Positions 42,874-52,225 are shown, counted from the first letter of the stretch. The stretch: DNA of 64,000 nt from Pseudomonas putida (GCF_028682455.1 NZ_JANHLD010000001.1:1776001-1840000), one strand, 5' to 3'. A program made the numbers and translations. The notes: generated by a model from the sequence alone, not told the origin.

Positions 42874-44925
42874 TTACAGAATAGAAAGCTGGTTGCGTTG
42901 CGCCTGCTTCAGGAAGGCTGTCAGCTCCCGCGCAGGCAAGGGCTTGCTGTAGTGGTAGCCCTGACCTTCATGGCAGCCCTGGGCAATGATGTAGGCTTCC
43001 TGCTCGGCGGTTTCCACGCCCTCGGCGATGACCTGCATGCCCAGGCTCTTGCCCAGCTGGATGATGGCCCGAACGATGGTCGCATCGTCGTCGTCATCGA
43101 GCAGGTCCTGGACGAAGCTCTTGTCGATCTTGATCTTGTCCAGCGGTAGCGATTTCAAATAGCTGAGCGAGGAGTAGCCGGTGCCGAAGTCGTCGATGGC
43201 GATCAGCGCACCTGAGCGGCGCAGGCTGAGCAGGTGCTGGGCGGCGGTGCTGATGTCTTCCATCAGGCCGGTCTCGGTGACTTCCAGCTCCAGGCTGCGC
43301 GGCGGCAGGCGGTAGATCTGCAGCAGGTTGTTGACCACCCGTGGCAGTTCGTTGTGGTGCAGTTGCACGGTCGACAGGTTGACCGCCATGCGCAGCTCGC
43401 TGAAGCCCTGGTCGTGCCATTCGCGCAATTGCCGGCACGCCTGGTCGAGCACCCATTCACCAATGGTGATGATGTTGCCGTTCTGCTCGGCCAGGGGAAT
43501 GAACTGGTCCGGCGGGACCATGCCCGGCTCCGGGTGCTGCCAGCGCAGCAGGGCCTCGACGCCGACCACGCGGTGGTCGCGGTAGCTGATCTGCGGTTGA
43601 TAGACCAGGTACAACTGATTGCGCGGCAGCGCTTCGCGCAGGTCTTTCTCCAGTTCGCGACGGCGGCGCATCTCGCTGTCGACGCTGGCGATGTAGAACT
43701 GGTAGCGATTGCGCGAACGGGTCTTGGCCAGGGTCATGGTCTGTTCGGCCTTTTGCAGCAGCTTCTCGGTGCTGTCGCCGTCTTCGGGGAACAGGGTGAT
43801 GCCGATGGTAGCGCGCAGGCGAATTTCCTGGTGGCCCAGGGCGAAGGGCGCTTCCAGGTCATCGAGGATGCTCTGGGCCAGCTCTGCCGCTTCGTAGGGT
43901 TGCTCGATATCGGCCTGGACCAGGGCGAACTGGTCACCGCCCAGCCGTGCCAGGGCGCCGAGCCGGCCGCTATGGGCACGCAGGCGGTCGGCCAGGGCCA
44001 GCAGCAACTGGTCGCCGGCCTGGTAGCTGAACTGCTCGTTGATGCCCTTGAAGTCGTCAAGGCCGACGCACAGCACGGCCACCCGACGCTGCAGGCGACC
44101 GGCATCGACGAGGATCTTGTCCAGTTGCTGCTGCAATTGCTGGCGATTGGGCAGGCCGGTGAGGAAATCGTACTGGGCCATGCGCAGCAGACTGTTCTCG
44201 GCCTCGTGGCGCAGGTGGGTGTTGCGCTCGATGGAGGCGAGCAACTGGTTGGCGGTGTTGACCCACAACCCCAGCTCGTTGCGTTCGTGGCCCTTGATCA
44301 GCGGTATCTGGTGCTGGCTGGGGCGGTCGGGGTTGATCTGGGTGAGGTGATCGATGATCTTCGACAGCGGCTTGGTGAGCATCCAGTGATAGACCAGGTA
44401 CAGCACCAGGCCCATGGCCAGGGCGCGCAGTACCCCGGAAATGAAGATGATCACCGAGTTGACCAGAAACCCCTTGCCGTAGCTGGCGGTGTCCAGGGTG
44501 ATGCTCAGGTCGCCGTAGTATTCGCTATAGGGCCCGCGGCCCACCAGTTGCGTAGTGAAGGTGCGTTCCTGGCCCAGGATGAGGTCGGTCAGCCAGCGGG
44601 TGGGGGATTCCTGCAACGGGCGGTTTTTTTCCGCCAGCATGGTTTCATTGGGGTGGCCGATCGAGGCCATGCGCACCGATTCATCCTGGAACAAGCCTTC
44701 CATGACCTGCATGCCCATTTCCTTGTCCAGGCTGTAGACAGCCTGGGTAGACGGGTCGCGGAACATGTCGAGGATTCGTTGGGCGTCACTGGCCACTGCC
44801 TGACGAGTCTTGTAGGCATCGAAGACGATCTGCGCACAACTGAGAACGACACCGACCACCAGTGCCGAGAGCAGTACAACCCTGAGCAACTTGACCGATA
44901 AGCTGTTCTTGAGTTCCAGCTTCAA
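42874..44925 (-). CDS. bifA: BifA, cyclic-di-GMP phosphodiesterase (degenerate GGDEF plus EAL)
   Basis: BifA degrades c-di-GMP and so favours swarming and biofilm dispersal. The 683-residue protein has spans at about 11-33 and 155-178 around a periplasmic sensor domain, a HAMP-like linker, a GGDEF domain whose active site is GGDQF (329-333), as in P. aeruginosa BifA and expected to lack cyclase activity, and an EAL domain with VEALLRW (EAL at 457-459) and DDFGTGYSSL (578 onward). I choose a TTG start because AAGGAAA precedes it by a good distance and the protein then begins KLELKNSLSVKLL like known BifA. ATGs at 44958 and 44955 are alternatives. Confidence 0.92.
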   Translation of the reverse strand: MKLELKNSLSVKLLRVVLLSALVVGVVLSCAQIVFDAYKTRQAVASDAQRILDMFRDPSTQAVYSLDKEMGMQVMEGLFQDESVRMASIGHPNETMLAEKNRPLQESPTRWLTDLILGQERTFTTQLVGRGPYSEYYGDLSITLDTASYGKGFLVNSVIIFISGVLRALAMGLVLYLVYHWMLTKPLSKIIDHLTQINPDRPSQHQIPLIKGHERNELGLWVNTANQLLASIERNTHLRHEAENSLLRMAQYDFLTGLPNRQQLQQQLDKILVDAGRLQRRVAVLCVGLDDFKGINEQFSYQAGDQLLLALADRLRAHSGRLGALARLGGDQFALVQADIEQPYEAAELAQSILDDLEAPFALGHQEIRLRATIGITLFPEDGDSTEKLLQKAEQTMTLAKTRSRNRYQFYIASVDSEMRRRRELEKDLREALPRNQLYLVYQPQISYRDHRVVGVEALLRWQHPEPGMVPPDQFIPLAEQNGNIITIGEWVLDQACRQLREWHDQGFSELRMAVNLSTVQLHHNELPRVVNNLLQIYRLPPRSLELEVTETGLMEDISTAAQHLLSLRRSGALIAIDDFGTGYSSLSYLKSLPLDKIKIDKSFVQDLLDDDDDATIVRAIIQLGKSLGMQVIAEGVETAEQEAYIIAQGCHEGQGYHYSKPLPARELTAFLKQAQRNQLSIL

Positions 44926-44940
44926 TGGGGTTTCCTTAAT

Positions 44941-44978
44941 CCATGCGCATGGCATCATTTTGCCATCAAACTTGGCAA
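44941..44978. promoter_or_regulatory. Palindromes in the bifA leader
   Basis: CCATGCGCATGG (44941-44952) is a perfect 12-base palindrome, and TTGCCA-N7-TGGCAA (44960-44978) is a perfect 6-7-6 inverted repeat, both 15-55 bases upstream of the bifA start codon. They look like regulator sites or leader structures; no regulator is assigned. Confidence 0.45.
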
Positions 44979-45145
44979 TCCACTATCGGCCGTTGGCAGA
45001 ACCCGGCCCCTTCCGGCATCGATGTCCCGCGATCCCTGTATCGGTTCCCGGCCTTGCGACTTTAATTGCGGGAGTCTTCCTTCCCAACGTTTGATGTTAG
45101 CGCGGTATCGGCCTGGAGCAAGAGCCACAGGGGTCGGCGCAGGCG

Positions 45146-45176
45146 AAAAAAAACCCGGCCAGGCCGGGTTTTTTAT
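45146..45176 (-). terminator. Intrinsic terminator after sodB
   Basis: AACCCGGCC/GGCCGGGTT (45152-45160/45162-45170) with A/T runs on both sides forms a near-perfect stem. On the minus strand it is followed by a run of eight T residues and lies 13 bases beyond the sodB stop. Confidence 0.9.
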
Positions 45177-45188
45177 CACGGGTTTCGC

Positions 45189-45785
45189 TTAGGCAGTAAA
45201 GGTCTTGCCTTCGAACTGCTCGGCAACGAACTTCCAGTTGACCAGGTTCCAGAATGCCTCGACATACTTAGGACGCAGGTTGCGGTAGTCGATGTAGTAA
45301 GCGTGCTCCCAGACGTCGCAGGTCAGCAGCGGGGTGTCGCCGCTGGTCAGTGGGCAGCCGGCGCCGATGGTGCTGGCCAGGGCCAGGGAACCGTCAGCCT
45401 TTTTCACCAGCCAGCCCCAGCCGGAGCCGAAGGTGCCGACGGAAGTCTTGGTGAACTCTTCCTTGAACTTGTCGAAAGAGCCGAACGCAGCGTTGATGGC
45501 TTCAGCCAGGGCGCCGGTTGGTTGGCCGCCGGCGTTAGGCGCCAGGCAGTTCCAGTAGAAGGTGTGGTTCCAGACTTGAGCGGCGTTGTTGAAGATACCG
45601 CCCGAAGAGGTCTTGACGATCTCTTCCAGGGTCTTGCCTTCGAACTCGGTGCCTGGCACCAGGTTGTTCAGGTTCACGACATAGGTGTTGTGGTGCTTGT
45701 CGTGGTGGTATTCCAGGGTTTCCTTGGAAATGTGCGGCTGCAGGGCGTCGTGTGCGTAAGGCAGCGGCGGCAATTCAAAAGCCAT
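45189..45785 (-). CDS. sodB: SodB, iron superoxide dismutase
   Basis: SodB converts superoxide to oxygen and hydrogen peroxide in the cytoplasm. The 198-residue protein keeps the metal ligands His27, His74, Asp157 and His161 ([11 protein letters not shown]), and the [14 protein letters not shown] segment. Residues around the site (Gln70 in NNAAQVWNH) mark the iron rather than manganese form. The ATG follows TTAGGAGA. The 188-base region upstream shows no certain promoter hexamers to me. Confidence 0.98.
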   Translation of the reverse strand: MAFELPPLPYAHDALQPHISKETLEYHHDKHHNTYVVNLNNLVPGTEFEGKTLEEIVKTSSGGIFNNAAQVWNHTFYWNCLAPNAGGQPTGALAEAINAAFGSFDKFKEEFTKTSVGTFGSGWGWLVKKADGSLALASTIGAGCPLTSGDTPLLTCDVWEHAYYIDYRNLRPKYVEAFWNLVNWKFVAEQFEGKTFTA

Positions 45786-45973
45786 GGTGATTCTCCTAAT
45801 CAGGTCTGTTGCGGTGAGCGCAAGGCCGATCACGGGCGGCCGGAGTGCGTCGGGGAGTTTTTACTCTTTGCGACGCAAGGGCAGGATCATAGCACCGGGC
45901 CCTGTGCTTAACCACGCAACAAGTGTACGGGAAAGAGGTTCCAGAGCCTTCGCAGCCGCCAGACGAGTGGTGC

Positions 45974-46573
45974 TCAGGTGAGGATCAGCTGGGCAGCCAC
46001 GGCGAACATCATCACCGCCACCATCAGGTCGAGCAGGCGCCAGGTGCCGGGACGTGCCAGCCAGGGTGCCAGCCAGGCCGCGCCCAGCGCGAGGGTGAAG
46101 AACCACAGCAGCGAAGCGCTGGCCGCGCCGGCCACGTAGGCGCCCGGTACCGTTTGCTGGGCGCCCAGCGAGCCGATCAGCAGCACGGTATCCAGGTACA
46201 CGTGCGGGTTGAGCAAGGTGACCGCCAAGGCACTGAGCAGCACCGCGCGGCGTGAGCGCAGGCCCTGGCCCTCGCTCTGTTGCAGGCTCTGGGTCGAGCA
46301 GGCACGCAGCAGCGCCTTGCTGCCGTACCAGATGAGGAACACCGCGCCACCCCAACGGGCCACGGCCAGCAGCGTCGGGTTCTGGGCCAGCACCGTGGCC
46401 AGGCCGAATACCCCGGCGGCGACCAGAATGGCATCGCAGAACACACACAGGGCCGCCACCGGCAGGTGATGTTCTCGGCGCAGGCTCTGGGCCAGGACGA
46501 AGGCGTTCTGGGTACCGATCGCCATGATCAGGCCGAAGGCGACCAGCAGGCCGTTCAGGTAGCTTTGCCACAT
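45974..46573 (-). CDS. argO: ArgO, arginine exporter (LysE family)
   Basis: The 199-residue membrane protein has six hydrophobic stretches and the LysE-family start LLVAFGLIMAIGTQNAFVLAQSLRREHHL. It exports arginine, and the toxic analogue canavanine, by analogy with E. coli ArgO. It is divergent from argP with a 122-base gap, the classic arrangement for ArgP-activated argO, which supports this rather than another LysE-type substrate. Confidence 0.9.
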   Translation of the reverse strand: MWQSYLNGLLVAFGLIMAIGTQNAFVLAQSLRREHHLPVAALCVFCDAILVAAGVFGLATVLAQNPTLLAVARWGGAVFLIWYGSKALLRACSTQSLQQSEGQGLRSRRAVLLSALAVTLLNPHVYLDTVLLIGSLGAQQTVPGAYVAGAASASLLWFFTLALGAAWLAPWLARPGTWRLLDLMVAVMMFAVAAQLILT

Positions 46574-46695
46574 AGGGGGACACTCCGCAGGCGCCAGCAG
46601 GACGCGGCGCTTAAATCAAAGAAGATGCTGGCCATTCTGGGGTGTGGATCTGTATAAGAAAAACAAATAAAGCTGATCCGGCATTAGGAAAAATA

Positions 46696-47586
46696 ATGTT
46701 CGATTACAAATTGCTCTCTGCCCTGGCCGCCGTTATCGAACAGGCCGGTTTCGAGCGCGCCGCGCAGGTGTTGGGGCTGTCCCAGTCGGCGATCTCCCAG
46801 CGCATCAAGTTGCTCGAGGCGCGGGTCGGGCAACCGGTGCTGATTCGGGCCAATCCGCCCAGCCCCACCGATGTCGGCCGTCAGTTGCTCAACCATGTGC
46901 AGCAAGTGCGATTGCTGGAACGCGACCTGCAAAGCCAGGTGCCGGCGCTTAACGAGCAAGGCATGCCCGAACGTCTGCGCATTGCCCTCAACGCCGACAG
47001 CCTGGCCACCTGGTGGGCCGGGGCAGTGGGTACCTTCTGTGCCGAGCAGCAGGTGTTGCTCGACCTGGTGGTGGAAGACCAGGAAGTGGGCCTCAAGCGC
47101 ATGCGTGCCGGCGAAGTGGCGGCCTGCCTGTGTGGCAGCGAACGGCCGGTGGCCGGCGCGCGCAGCTCGCCACTGGGCGCGATGCGCTATCGGGCCCTGG
47201 CCAGCCCGGCATTCATGGCCCGTTACTTCCCGCAGGGCTTCGACGCCTCGCGGTTGCCGCGAACCCCGGCACTGGTCTTCGGCCCGGATGACTTCCTGCA
47301 GCATCGCTACCTGGCGTCCCTGGGTATCCAGGATGGCTTCCTGCACCACTTGTGCCCATCGTCCGAAGGCTTTTTGCGCATGACCGAAGCCGGGCTTGGC
47401 TGGGGTCTGGTGCCGGAGTTGCAGGTCCGTGAGCAGTTGGCCAGCGGCCACCTGGTAGAAATTTCAGCGGATAAACCCATCGATGTGCCGCTGTACTGGC
47501 ATCATTGGCGCAATGGCGGGCAACTGCTCGCGCAACTGACCGAACATCTGCGCCTCACGGCCCGGCAATGGCTGGTGCCCTTGTAG
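46696..47586 (+). CDS. argP: ArgP (IciA), LysR-type regulator of argO
   Basis: The 296-residue LysR-family protein has the N-terminal winged helix (SALAAVIEQAGFERAAQVLGL followed by SQSAISQRIKLLEARVGQPVL) and a C-terminal effector domain that in E. coli senses arginine and lysine. Its divergent neighbour is argO. The start ATG, followed by FDYKLL, lies behind TTAGGAAA; the frame is open for 18 more codons upstream, but those overlap the intergenic region and are not family-like. Confidence 0.93.
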   Translation: MFDYKLLSALAAVIEQAGFERAAQVLGLSQSAISQRIKLLEARVGQPVLIRANPPSPTDVGRQLLNHVQQVRLLERDLQSQVPALNEQGMPERLRIALNADSLATWWAGAVGTFCAEQQVLLDLVVEDQEVGLKRMRAGEVAACLCGSERPVAGARSSPLGAMRYRALASPAFMARYFPQGFDASRLPRTPALVFGPDDFLQHRYLASLGIQDGFLHHLCPSSEGFLRMTEAGLGWGLVPELQVREQLASGHLVEISADKPIDVPLYWHHWRNGGQLLAQLTEHLRLTARQWLVPL

Positions 47587-47635
47587 GCGTTGGCGGCGTC
47601 AGCAGCATCTGAAATCTGGTTAGGCGGAGTGGTAC

Positions 47636-48631
47636 ATGCGAATTCTGGTCACCGGCGCAAGCGGCTTCATTGGCGGGCGCTTTGCGCGTTTTGCCCTGGA
47701 GCAGGGCCTCGAGGTCCGGGTCAACGGCCGGCGTGCCGAAGGCGTCGAGCATCTGGTGCGGCGCGGGGCGCAGTTCACCCCAGGCGACCTGGGCGACCCG
47801 GAGTTGGCCCGGCGCGTGTGCCAGGGCGTGGATGCCGTGGTGCACTGCGCGGGCGCGGTGGGCAACTGGGGGCGCTACCAGGATTTCTACCAGGGCAACG
47901 TGGTGGTCACCGAGAACGTGGTCGAGGCGTGCCTCAAGGAGCATGTGCGGCGCCTGGTGCACCTGTCGTCGCCTTCGATCTACTTCAATGGTCGTTCGCA
48001 ACGGGACATTCGCGAAGACCAGGTGCCACGCCGCTTCCATGATCACTACGGGGCCACCAAGTACCTGGCCGAGCAAAAAGTCTTCGGCGCCCAGGAGTTC
48101 GGTCTTGAAGTGCTGGCCTTGCGCCCGCGGTTTGTCACCGGCGCCGGGGATGTGAGCATTTTCCCGCGCTTGCTGCAGATGCAGCGCAAGCGTCGCCTGG
48201 CGATCATCGGCAACGGCCTTAACAAGGTCGACTTCACCAGCGTTCAGAACCTCAACGAAGCCCTGCTCAGCGCGCTGTTCGCCGATGAAGAGGCCCTGGG
48301 CCAGGCCTACAACATCAGCAACGGGCATCCGCTGCCGGTGTGGGATGTGGTCAACTACGTGATGCGCCAGATGCACTTGCCCCAGGTCACTCGCTACCGT
48401 TCCTATGGCCTGGCCTACAGCATGGCTGCCCTGAACGAAGGCGCCTGCCTGCTCTGGCCCGGGCGCCCGCAGCCGACCCTGTCGCGCCTGGGCATGCAGG
48501 TGATGAGCAAGGATTTCACGCTCGATATCAGCCGCGCCCGGCATCTGTTGAACTATCGGCCCACGGTCAGCCTGTGGTCGGCGCTGGATGAGTTCTGTGG
48601 CTGGTGGAAGGCCCAGGATTCGCAGCGCTGA
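47636..48631 (+). CDS. NAD-dependent epimerase/dehydratase (extended SDR)
   Basis: The 331-residue protein has the N-terminal NAD(P) motif TGASGFIGGRFA (GxxGxxG), the VVHCAGAVGNWG stretch and the catalytic pair in HYGATKYLAEQKV (Tyr-x-x-x-Lys), with Ser/Thr in LVHLSSPSIYF. This matches extended short-chain dehydrogenases acting on nucleotide sugars or steroids (3-beta-HSD-like). The substrate is unknown. It sits 49 bases after argP on the same strand and may be read from the argP promoter or its own. Confidence 0.85.
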   Translation: MRILVTGASGFIGGRFARFALEQGLEVRVNGRRAEGVEHLVRRGAQFTPGDLGDPELARRVCQGVDAVVHCAGAVGNWGRYQDFYQGNVVVTENVVEACLKEHVRRLVHLSSPSIYFNGRSQRDIREDQVPRRFHDHYGATKYLAEQKVFGAQEFGLEVLALRPRFVTGAGDVSIFPRLLQMQRKRRLAIIGNGLNKVDFTSVQNLNEALLSALFADEEALGQAYNISNGHPLPVWDVVNYVMRQMHLPQVTRYRSYGLAYSMAALNEGACLLWPGRPQPTLSRLGMQVMSKDFTLDISRARHLLNYRPTVSLWSALDEFCGWWKAQDSQR

Positions 48632-48719
48632 ACCCAGGCGCCGGTTTGCGGTCGATCAGAGCGCCGCGCAAGCGGTTTATACTAGTGCCCATTTGCTACT
48701 ACGGCGGTTGAAGGCTCTC

Positions 48720-49562
48720 ATGCGTAACGATCTTCAAGACGATTTCGACAATGTCCCGAGCCTGCGGGCCGGTACGCGGGATGACGATGATTTCGAGCCG
48801 CTGGCCGTGAGCCGTGGCGTAACAGCCGGCACCGGCCGTAAAGCCCCGCGCGCGGCCAGCACGGGACCCTTGTGGGCCTTGCTGGGGGCTTCCTTCATTG
48901 CCTTGGCGGGGCTTGGCTGGTGGAGTTTCCAGCAAGTGTCGCTGATGGAGCAGCAACTGGTCGCGACCCAGGAAAGCTTTGCCCGTATCAGCGAGGAGGC
49001 TGCCGGTCGCCTGCAGGCGATCAGCGGCAAGGTCGATGCCAGCGAGACCAACGTCAACAGCGGCAGTGAAGCCTTGAAGCTGCAGATCAAGCAGCTGCAG
49101 GCGAGCCTGGCCGAGCAGGGCAAGCAGCAGCAGGGCGTGGCGGGGCAGGCAGGGGATCTGGGCAAGCGCCTGGAGCAGGTGTTGGCCCAGGCCAGTGAAC
49201 AGCAGGCGGCCAATGCCAGGTTGCAGACCGAACTGCAGGCACAGTTGAAGTCGGTGAATGCCGAACTGGCGGCGTTGAAGGCGGCCCAGGTCGATGGTGG
49301 CAAGCTCGACGGTCAGCTCAAGAGCCTGAGCGCCGAGGTGGCGAGCCTGAAGAAACAGGGCAACCCCAGTGCGGCCATCGAGCGTCTCGAACAGGATTTG
49401 CTGGTGCTCAAGAGCGAGCAGGAAAATCGCCCCGCGGCGCCGGTGACCAGTGGCGCCTCGGTGGCCGAGTTCGATGCGTTTCGGGCCCAGATGACCCGTA
49501 CCATCAATACCCTGCAGAGTCAGGTGCAGAATCTGCAGCGGCAGATCAACGCCCGTCCCTGA
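48720..49562 (+). CDS. Membrane-anchored coiled-coil protein of unknown function
   Basis: I do not recognise a characterised family. The 280-residue protein has an acidic, charged N-terminus (MRNDLQDDFDNVP), a single hydrophobic span (about 49-68, PLWALLGASFIALAGLGWW) and then about 200 residues of Ala/Gln/Leu-rich heptads predicted to be a long coiled coil, ending NTLQSQVQNLQRQINARP. The layout suggests a type II inner-membrane protein with a periplasmic coiled coil. GAAGG lies before the ATG, and a TATACT -10-like hexamer (48678-48683) lies upstream. A homologue occupies the same spot in other pseudomonads. Confidence 0.75.
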   Translation: MRNDLQDDFDNVPSLRAGTRDDDDFEPLAVSRGVTAGTGRKAPRAASTGPLWALLGASFIALAGLGWWSFQQVSLMEQQLVATQESFARISEEAAGRLQAISGKVDASETNVNSGSEALKLQIKQLQASLAEQGKQQQGVAGQAGDLGKRLEQVLAQASEQQAANARLQTELQAQLKSVNAELAALKAAQVDGGKLDGQLKSLSAEVASLKKQGNPSAAIERLEQDLLVLKSEQENRPAAPVTSGASVAEFDAFRAQMTRTINTLQSQVQNLQRQINARP

Positions 49563-49577
49563 CTCGAGGCAATATCG

Positions 49578-49643
49578 ATCGCGGGGCAAGCCCGCTTCCA
49601 CAGGCCAATGATCCAACCTGTGGGAGCGGGCTTGCCCCGCGAT
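49578..49643. repeat. REP pair (near-perfect inverted repeat)
   Basis: Two 27-base arms (49578-49604 and 49617-49643) with the GCGGGGCAAGCCCGC/GCGGGCTTGCCCCGC core differ at one position and enclose 12 bases. It is the best-formed REP pair in the window, in the convergent gap between the coiled-coil gene and xenB. Confidence 0.95.
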
Positions 49644-49649
49644 ACGTTC

Positions 49650-50699
49650 CTACATCCGCGGATAGTCGATATAACCCACCGGCCCCTTGCCGTAGAAGGT
49701 CTCGGGGTGCGCCTCATTCAGCGGTGCGTCCGCTGCCAGGCGGGCCGGGAGGTCCGGGTTGGCGATGAACGGGATTCCGAATGCCACCGCATCGGCCCGG
49801 CCGCTGGCCAGTGAAGCGTTGGCGCTGGCCTTGGTGAAGCGCTCGTTGACGATGTAAGGGCCGCCGAAGGCTTCCTTGATCAACGGACCGATGCTGTCGT
49901 CGGCTTCCTTTTCCCGCGAGCAGATGAAGGCAATGCCGCGCTTGCCCAGTTCGCGGGCCACATAGGTGAACGTCTCGGCACGGTTGGCATCACCCATGTC
50001 ATGGGAGTCGGCCCTTGGCGCCAGGTGTACGCCCACCCGCTGCGCGCCCCACACGTCGATCACCGCATCCGTCACTTCCAGCAGCAGCCGTGCACGGTTC
50101 TCCAACGAGCCGCCGTACAGGTCGGTACGCTGGTTAGTGCTGCTCTGCAGGAACTGGTCGAGCAGGTAACCGTTGGCGGCATGCACTTCCACGCCGTCGA
50201 AACCGGCCGCCTTGGCGTTCTCGGCCCCGGTGCGATAGGCCTCGACGATGTCGGCGATCTCAGCGGTTTCCAGGGCGCGTGGCGTCGGGTAGTCGGCCAG
50301 CGGACGCACCAGGCTGACGTGGCCCTTGGGCTGGATCGCACTCGGTGCCACCGGAGTTTCGCCGTTGAGGTAGGTGGGGTGAGAGATGCGCCCCACGTGC
50401 CACAGCTGCAGGAAGATCCGCCCGCCGGCGCCATGCACCGATTTGGTCACGTTGGTCCAGCCACGCACCTGGTCGTTGGACCAGATACCGGGGGTATCGG
50501 GGTAGCCGACGCCCATCGGGGTCACCGAGGTGGCCTCGCTGAGGATCAGGCCGGCACTGGCGCGCTGCACGTAGTACTCGGCCATCAGCGCGTTGGGCAC
50601 CCGGCCCTCATCGGCGCGGCAGCGGGTCAGCGGCGCCATGATGATGCGGTTCGGCAGTTCGAGGTCGCCGAGGGTGATGGGATCGAAAATAGTCGTCAT
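49650..50699 (-). CDS. xenB: XenB, old-yellow-enzyme family ene-reductase
   Basis: XenB-type enzymes use FMN and NADPH to reduce nitroesters, nitroaromatics and activated alkenes. The 349-residue protein has the OYE start LPNRIIMAPLTRCRADEGRVPN, the substrate-binding pair His173/Asn176 in EVHAANGYLLDQFLQ, and the FMN-binding C-terminal part ending ETFYGKGPVGYIDYPRM. It closely matches XenB as I recall it from P. putida and P. fluorescens. It is the last gene of a minus operon with an MFS exporter and an ArsR-type repressor, suggesting induction by a reactive small molecule. Confidence 0.92.
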   Translation of the reverse strand: MTTIFDPITLGDLELPNRIIMAPLTRCRADEGRVPNALMAEYYVQRASAGLILSEATSVTPMGVGYPDTPGIWSNDQVRGWTNVTKSVHGAGGRIFLQLWHVGRISHPTYLNGETPVAPSAIQPKGHVSLVRPLADYPTPRALETAEIADIVEAYRTGAENAKAAGFDGVEVHAANGYLLDQFLQSSTNQRTDLYGGSLENRARLLLEVTDAVIDVWGAQRVGVHLAPRADSHDMGDANRAETFTYVARELGKRGIAFICSREKEADDSIGPLIKEAFGGPYIVNERFTKASANASLASGRADAVAFGIPFIANPDLPARLAADAPLNEAHPETFYGKGPVGYIDYPRM

Positions 50700-50716
50700 G
50701 GATACCTCAGGGCTTG

Positions 50717-51886
50717 TCAGTGAGTGGCAGGTGCCAGTTCGGCGTTCTTGCCGCCCTGGCTGAAGGTGATCAGGGTGACGATCAGGGCCAGCACGGCCAG
50801 TGCCGCGGCGGCCAGGGGTACGCTGGTCAGGCCCAGGCCCTGGGCGATGACGGTGCCGCCGACCCATGCACCCAGGGCATTGCCCAGGTTGAAAGCGCCA
50901 ATGTTCAGTGTCGATACCAGGTTCGGTGCCGCCTTGCCGAAGGTCACCACATTGACCTGCAGCGCCGGTACGGCGGCGAAGGCGGCGGTGGCCCAGAGGA
51001 ACAGGGTGATTTCTGCCGGGATCACGGCCACGCTGGTCCAGCTCAGCGCGGTGGAAACCACCGCCATGCTGATGAACACGCCGATCAGGGTCGCGCTCAG
51101 GCGCCGGTCGGCCAGCTTGCCACCGACGATATTGCCCAGCGTCAGGCCCAGGCCGATCAGCAGCAGGGTCCAGGTCACGCCCTGGGGCGAAATACCGGTG
51201 ACATCGCCCAGCAGCGGAGCCACGTAGGTGAACAGGGCGAACATCGAGGCCGAGAACAACACGGTCATCGACAGCGACAGCCAGATACCCGCGCCCTTGA
51301 GCGCGGCCAGTTCTGCGCGCATGTCGAGTTTTTCCTCGTCATGGCGCAATGGCAGGAAGCGGATCAGGCCGATCAAGGCAATCACACCGATCACGGTCAC
51401 CGCCCAGAATGTCGAACGCCAGCCGTACACCTGGCCCAGGGCAGTGCCCAGCGGTACACCCAGCACGTTGGCCAGGGTCAGGCCGGTGAACATCAGGGCC
51501 ACGGCCGAGGCACGGCGATTGGCCGGTACCAGGCTTGCGGCAACCACCGAGCCGATGCCGAAGAAGGCACCGTGGCACAAGGCCGTGACGACCCGGGCGA
51601 ACATCAGCAGGTTATAGTCGGCGGCCACCGCACACAGCAGGTTACCGACGATGAACACACCCATCAGCGCGATCAGGGCGGCCTTGCGAGGCAGGCGTGA
51701 GGTGGCCAGGGCCATGAACGGTGCGCCAATGGCCACGCCCAGGGCATAGCCCGTGACCAGCCAGCCGGCACCGGGGATCGACACGCCAAGGTCTGCCGCC
51801 ACATCGGGCAACAGACCCATGATGACGAACTCGGTGGTACCGATGGCGAAGGCGCTGAGCGCCAGGATCAGGAGTGAAAGGGGCAT
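50717..51886 (-). CDS. MFS transporter, AraJ/YdhP-like (DHA1)
   Basis: The 389-residue protein has 12 predicted spans, the family start ILALSAFAIGTTEFVIMGLLPDVA, motif A-like TSRLPRKAALIAL after span 2 and FTGLTLANVLGVPLGTALGQ in span 5. Members export sugars, drugs or unknown metabolites; the substrate cannot be read from sequence. It lies 17 bases before xenB and 13 bases after the ArsR gene, so all three are one transcription unit. Confidence 0.87.
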   Translation of the reverse strand: MPLSLLILALSAFAIGTTEFVIMGLLPDVAADLGVSIPGAGWLVTGYALGVAIGAPFMALATSRLPRKAALIALMGVFIVGNLLCAVAADYNLLMFARVVTALCHGAFFGIGSVVAASLVPANRRASAVALMFTGLTLANVLGVPLGTALGQVYGWRSTFWAVTVIGVIALIGLIRFLPLRHDEEKLDMRAELAALKGAGIWLSLSMTVLFSASMFALFTYVAPLLGDVTGISPQGVTWTLLLIGLGLTLGNIVGGKLADRRLSATLIGVFISMAVVSTALSWTSVAVIPAEITLFLWATAAFAAVPALQVNVVTFGKAAPNLVSTLNIGAFNLGNALGAWVGGTVIAQGLGLTSVPLAAAALAVLALIVTLITFSQGGKNAELAPATH

Positions 51887-51899
51887 TGCAAAGTCCTTG

Positions 51900-52202
51900 T
51901 CAGAGCTCTTGGCTCATCTGCTTGAGGAAGGCCTGGATGGTTTCCTCGTTACGCTTGAAAAAGTGCCACTGTCCGATCTTCTGGCTGCTTATCAGCCCCG
52001 CGCGTTGCAAGGTCGCCAGGTGGGCCGAGACCGTCGACTGCGACAGGCCGCAGCGTTGGTCGATCTGCCCGGCACACACACCGTGTTCGGTGCTGTGGTG
52101 CTGGTCGGGGAACTGCACGTCCGGGTCTTTCAGCCAGTTGAGGATTTCTCGCCGTACTGGGTGGGCCAGGGCTTTTATTATTTCGTCGAGATCGAGAGGC
52201 AT
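51900..52202 (-). CDS. ArsR-family transcriptional repressor
   Basis: The 100-residue protein has a winged helix (LDEIIKALAHPVRREILNWL, then CGLSQSTVSAHLATLQRAGLI as recognition helix). It lacks the ELCVCDL metal box of arsenic or zinc sensors but has cysteines at CAGQIDQRC, so a thiol or redox signal is possible. Two ATGs fit; I use the inner one (MPLDLDEI), while the outer at 52214 adds MSPT. Neither has a clear ribosome-binding site. It heads the operon with the MFS and xenB genes and probably binds the AT-rich repeats just upstream. Confidence 0.85.
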   Translation of the reverse strand: MPLDLDEIIKALAHPVRREILNWLKDPDVQFPDQHHSTEHGVCAGQIDQRCGLSQSTVSAHLATLQRAGLISSQKIGQWHFFKRNEETIQAFLKQMSQEL

Positions 52203-52225
52203 GGTTGGGCTCATGGGTTGTGTAG

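Noticed and set aside
48900..49540. Internally repetitive Ala/Gln-rich sequence
   Set aside because: It is a long coiled coil in a coding region, not a DNA repeat.
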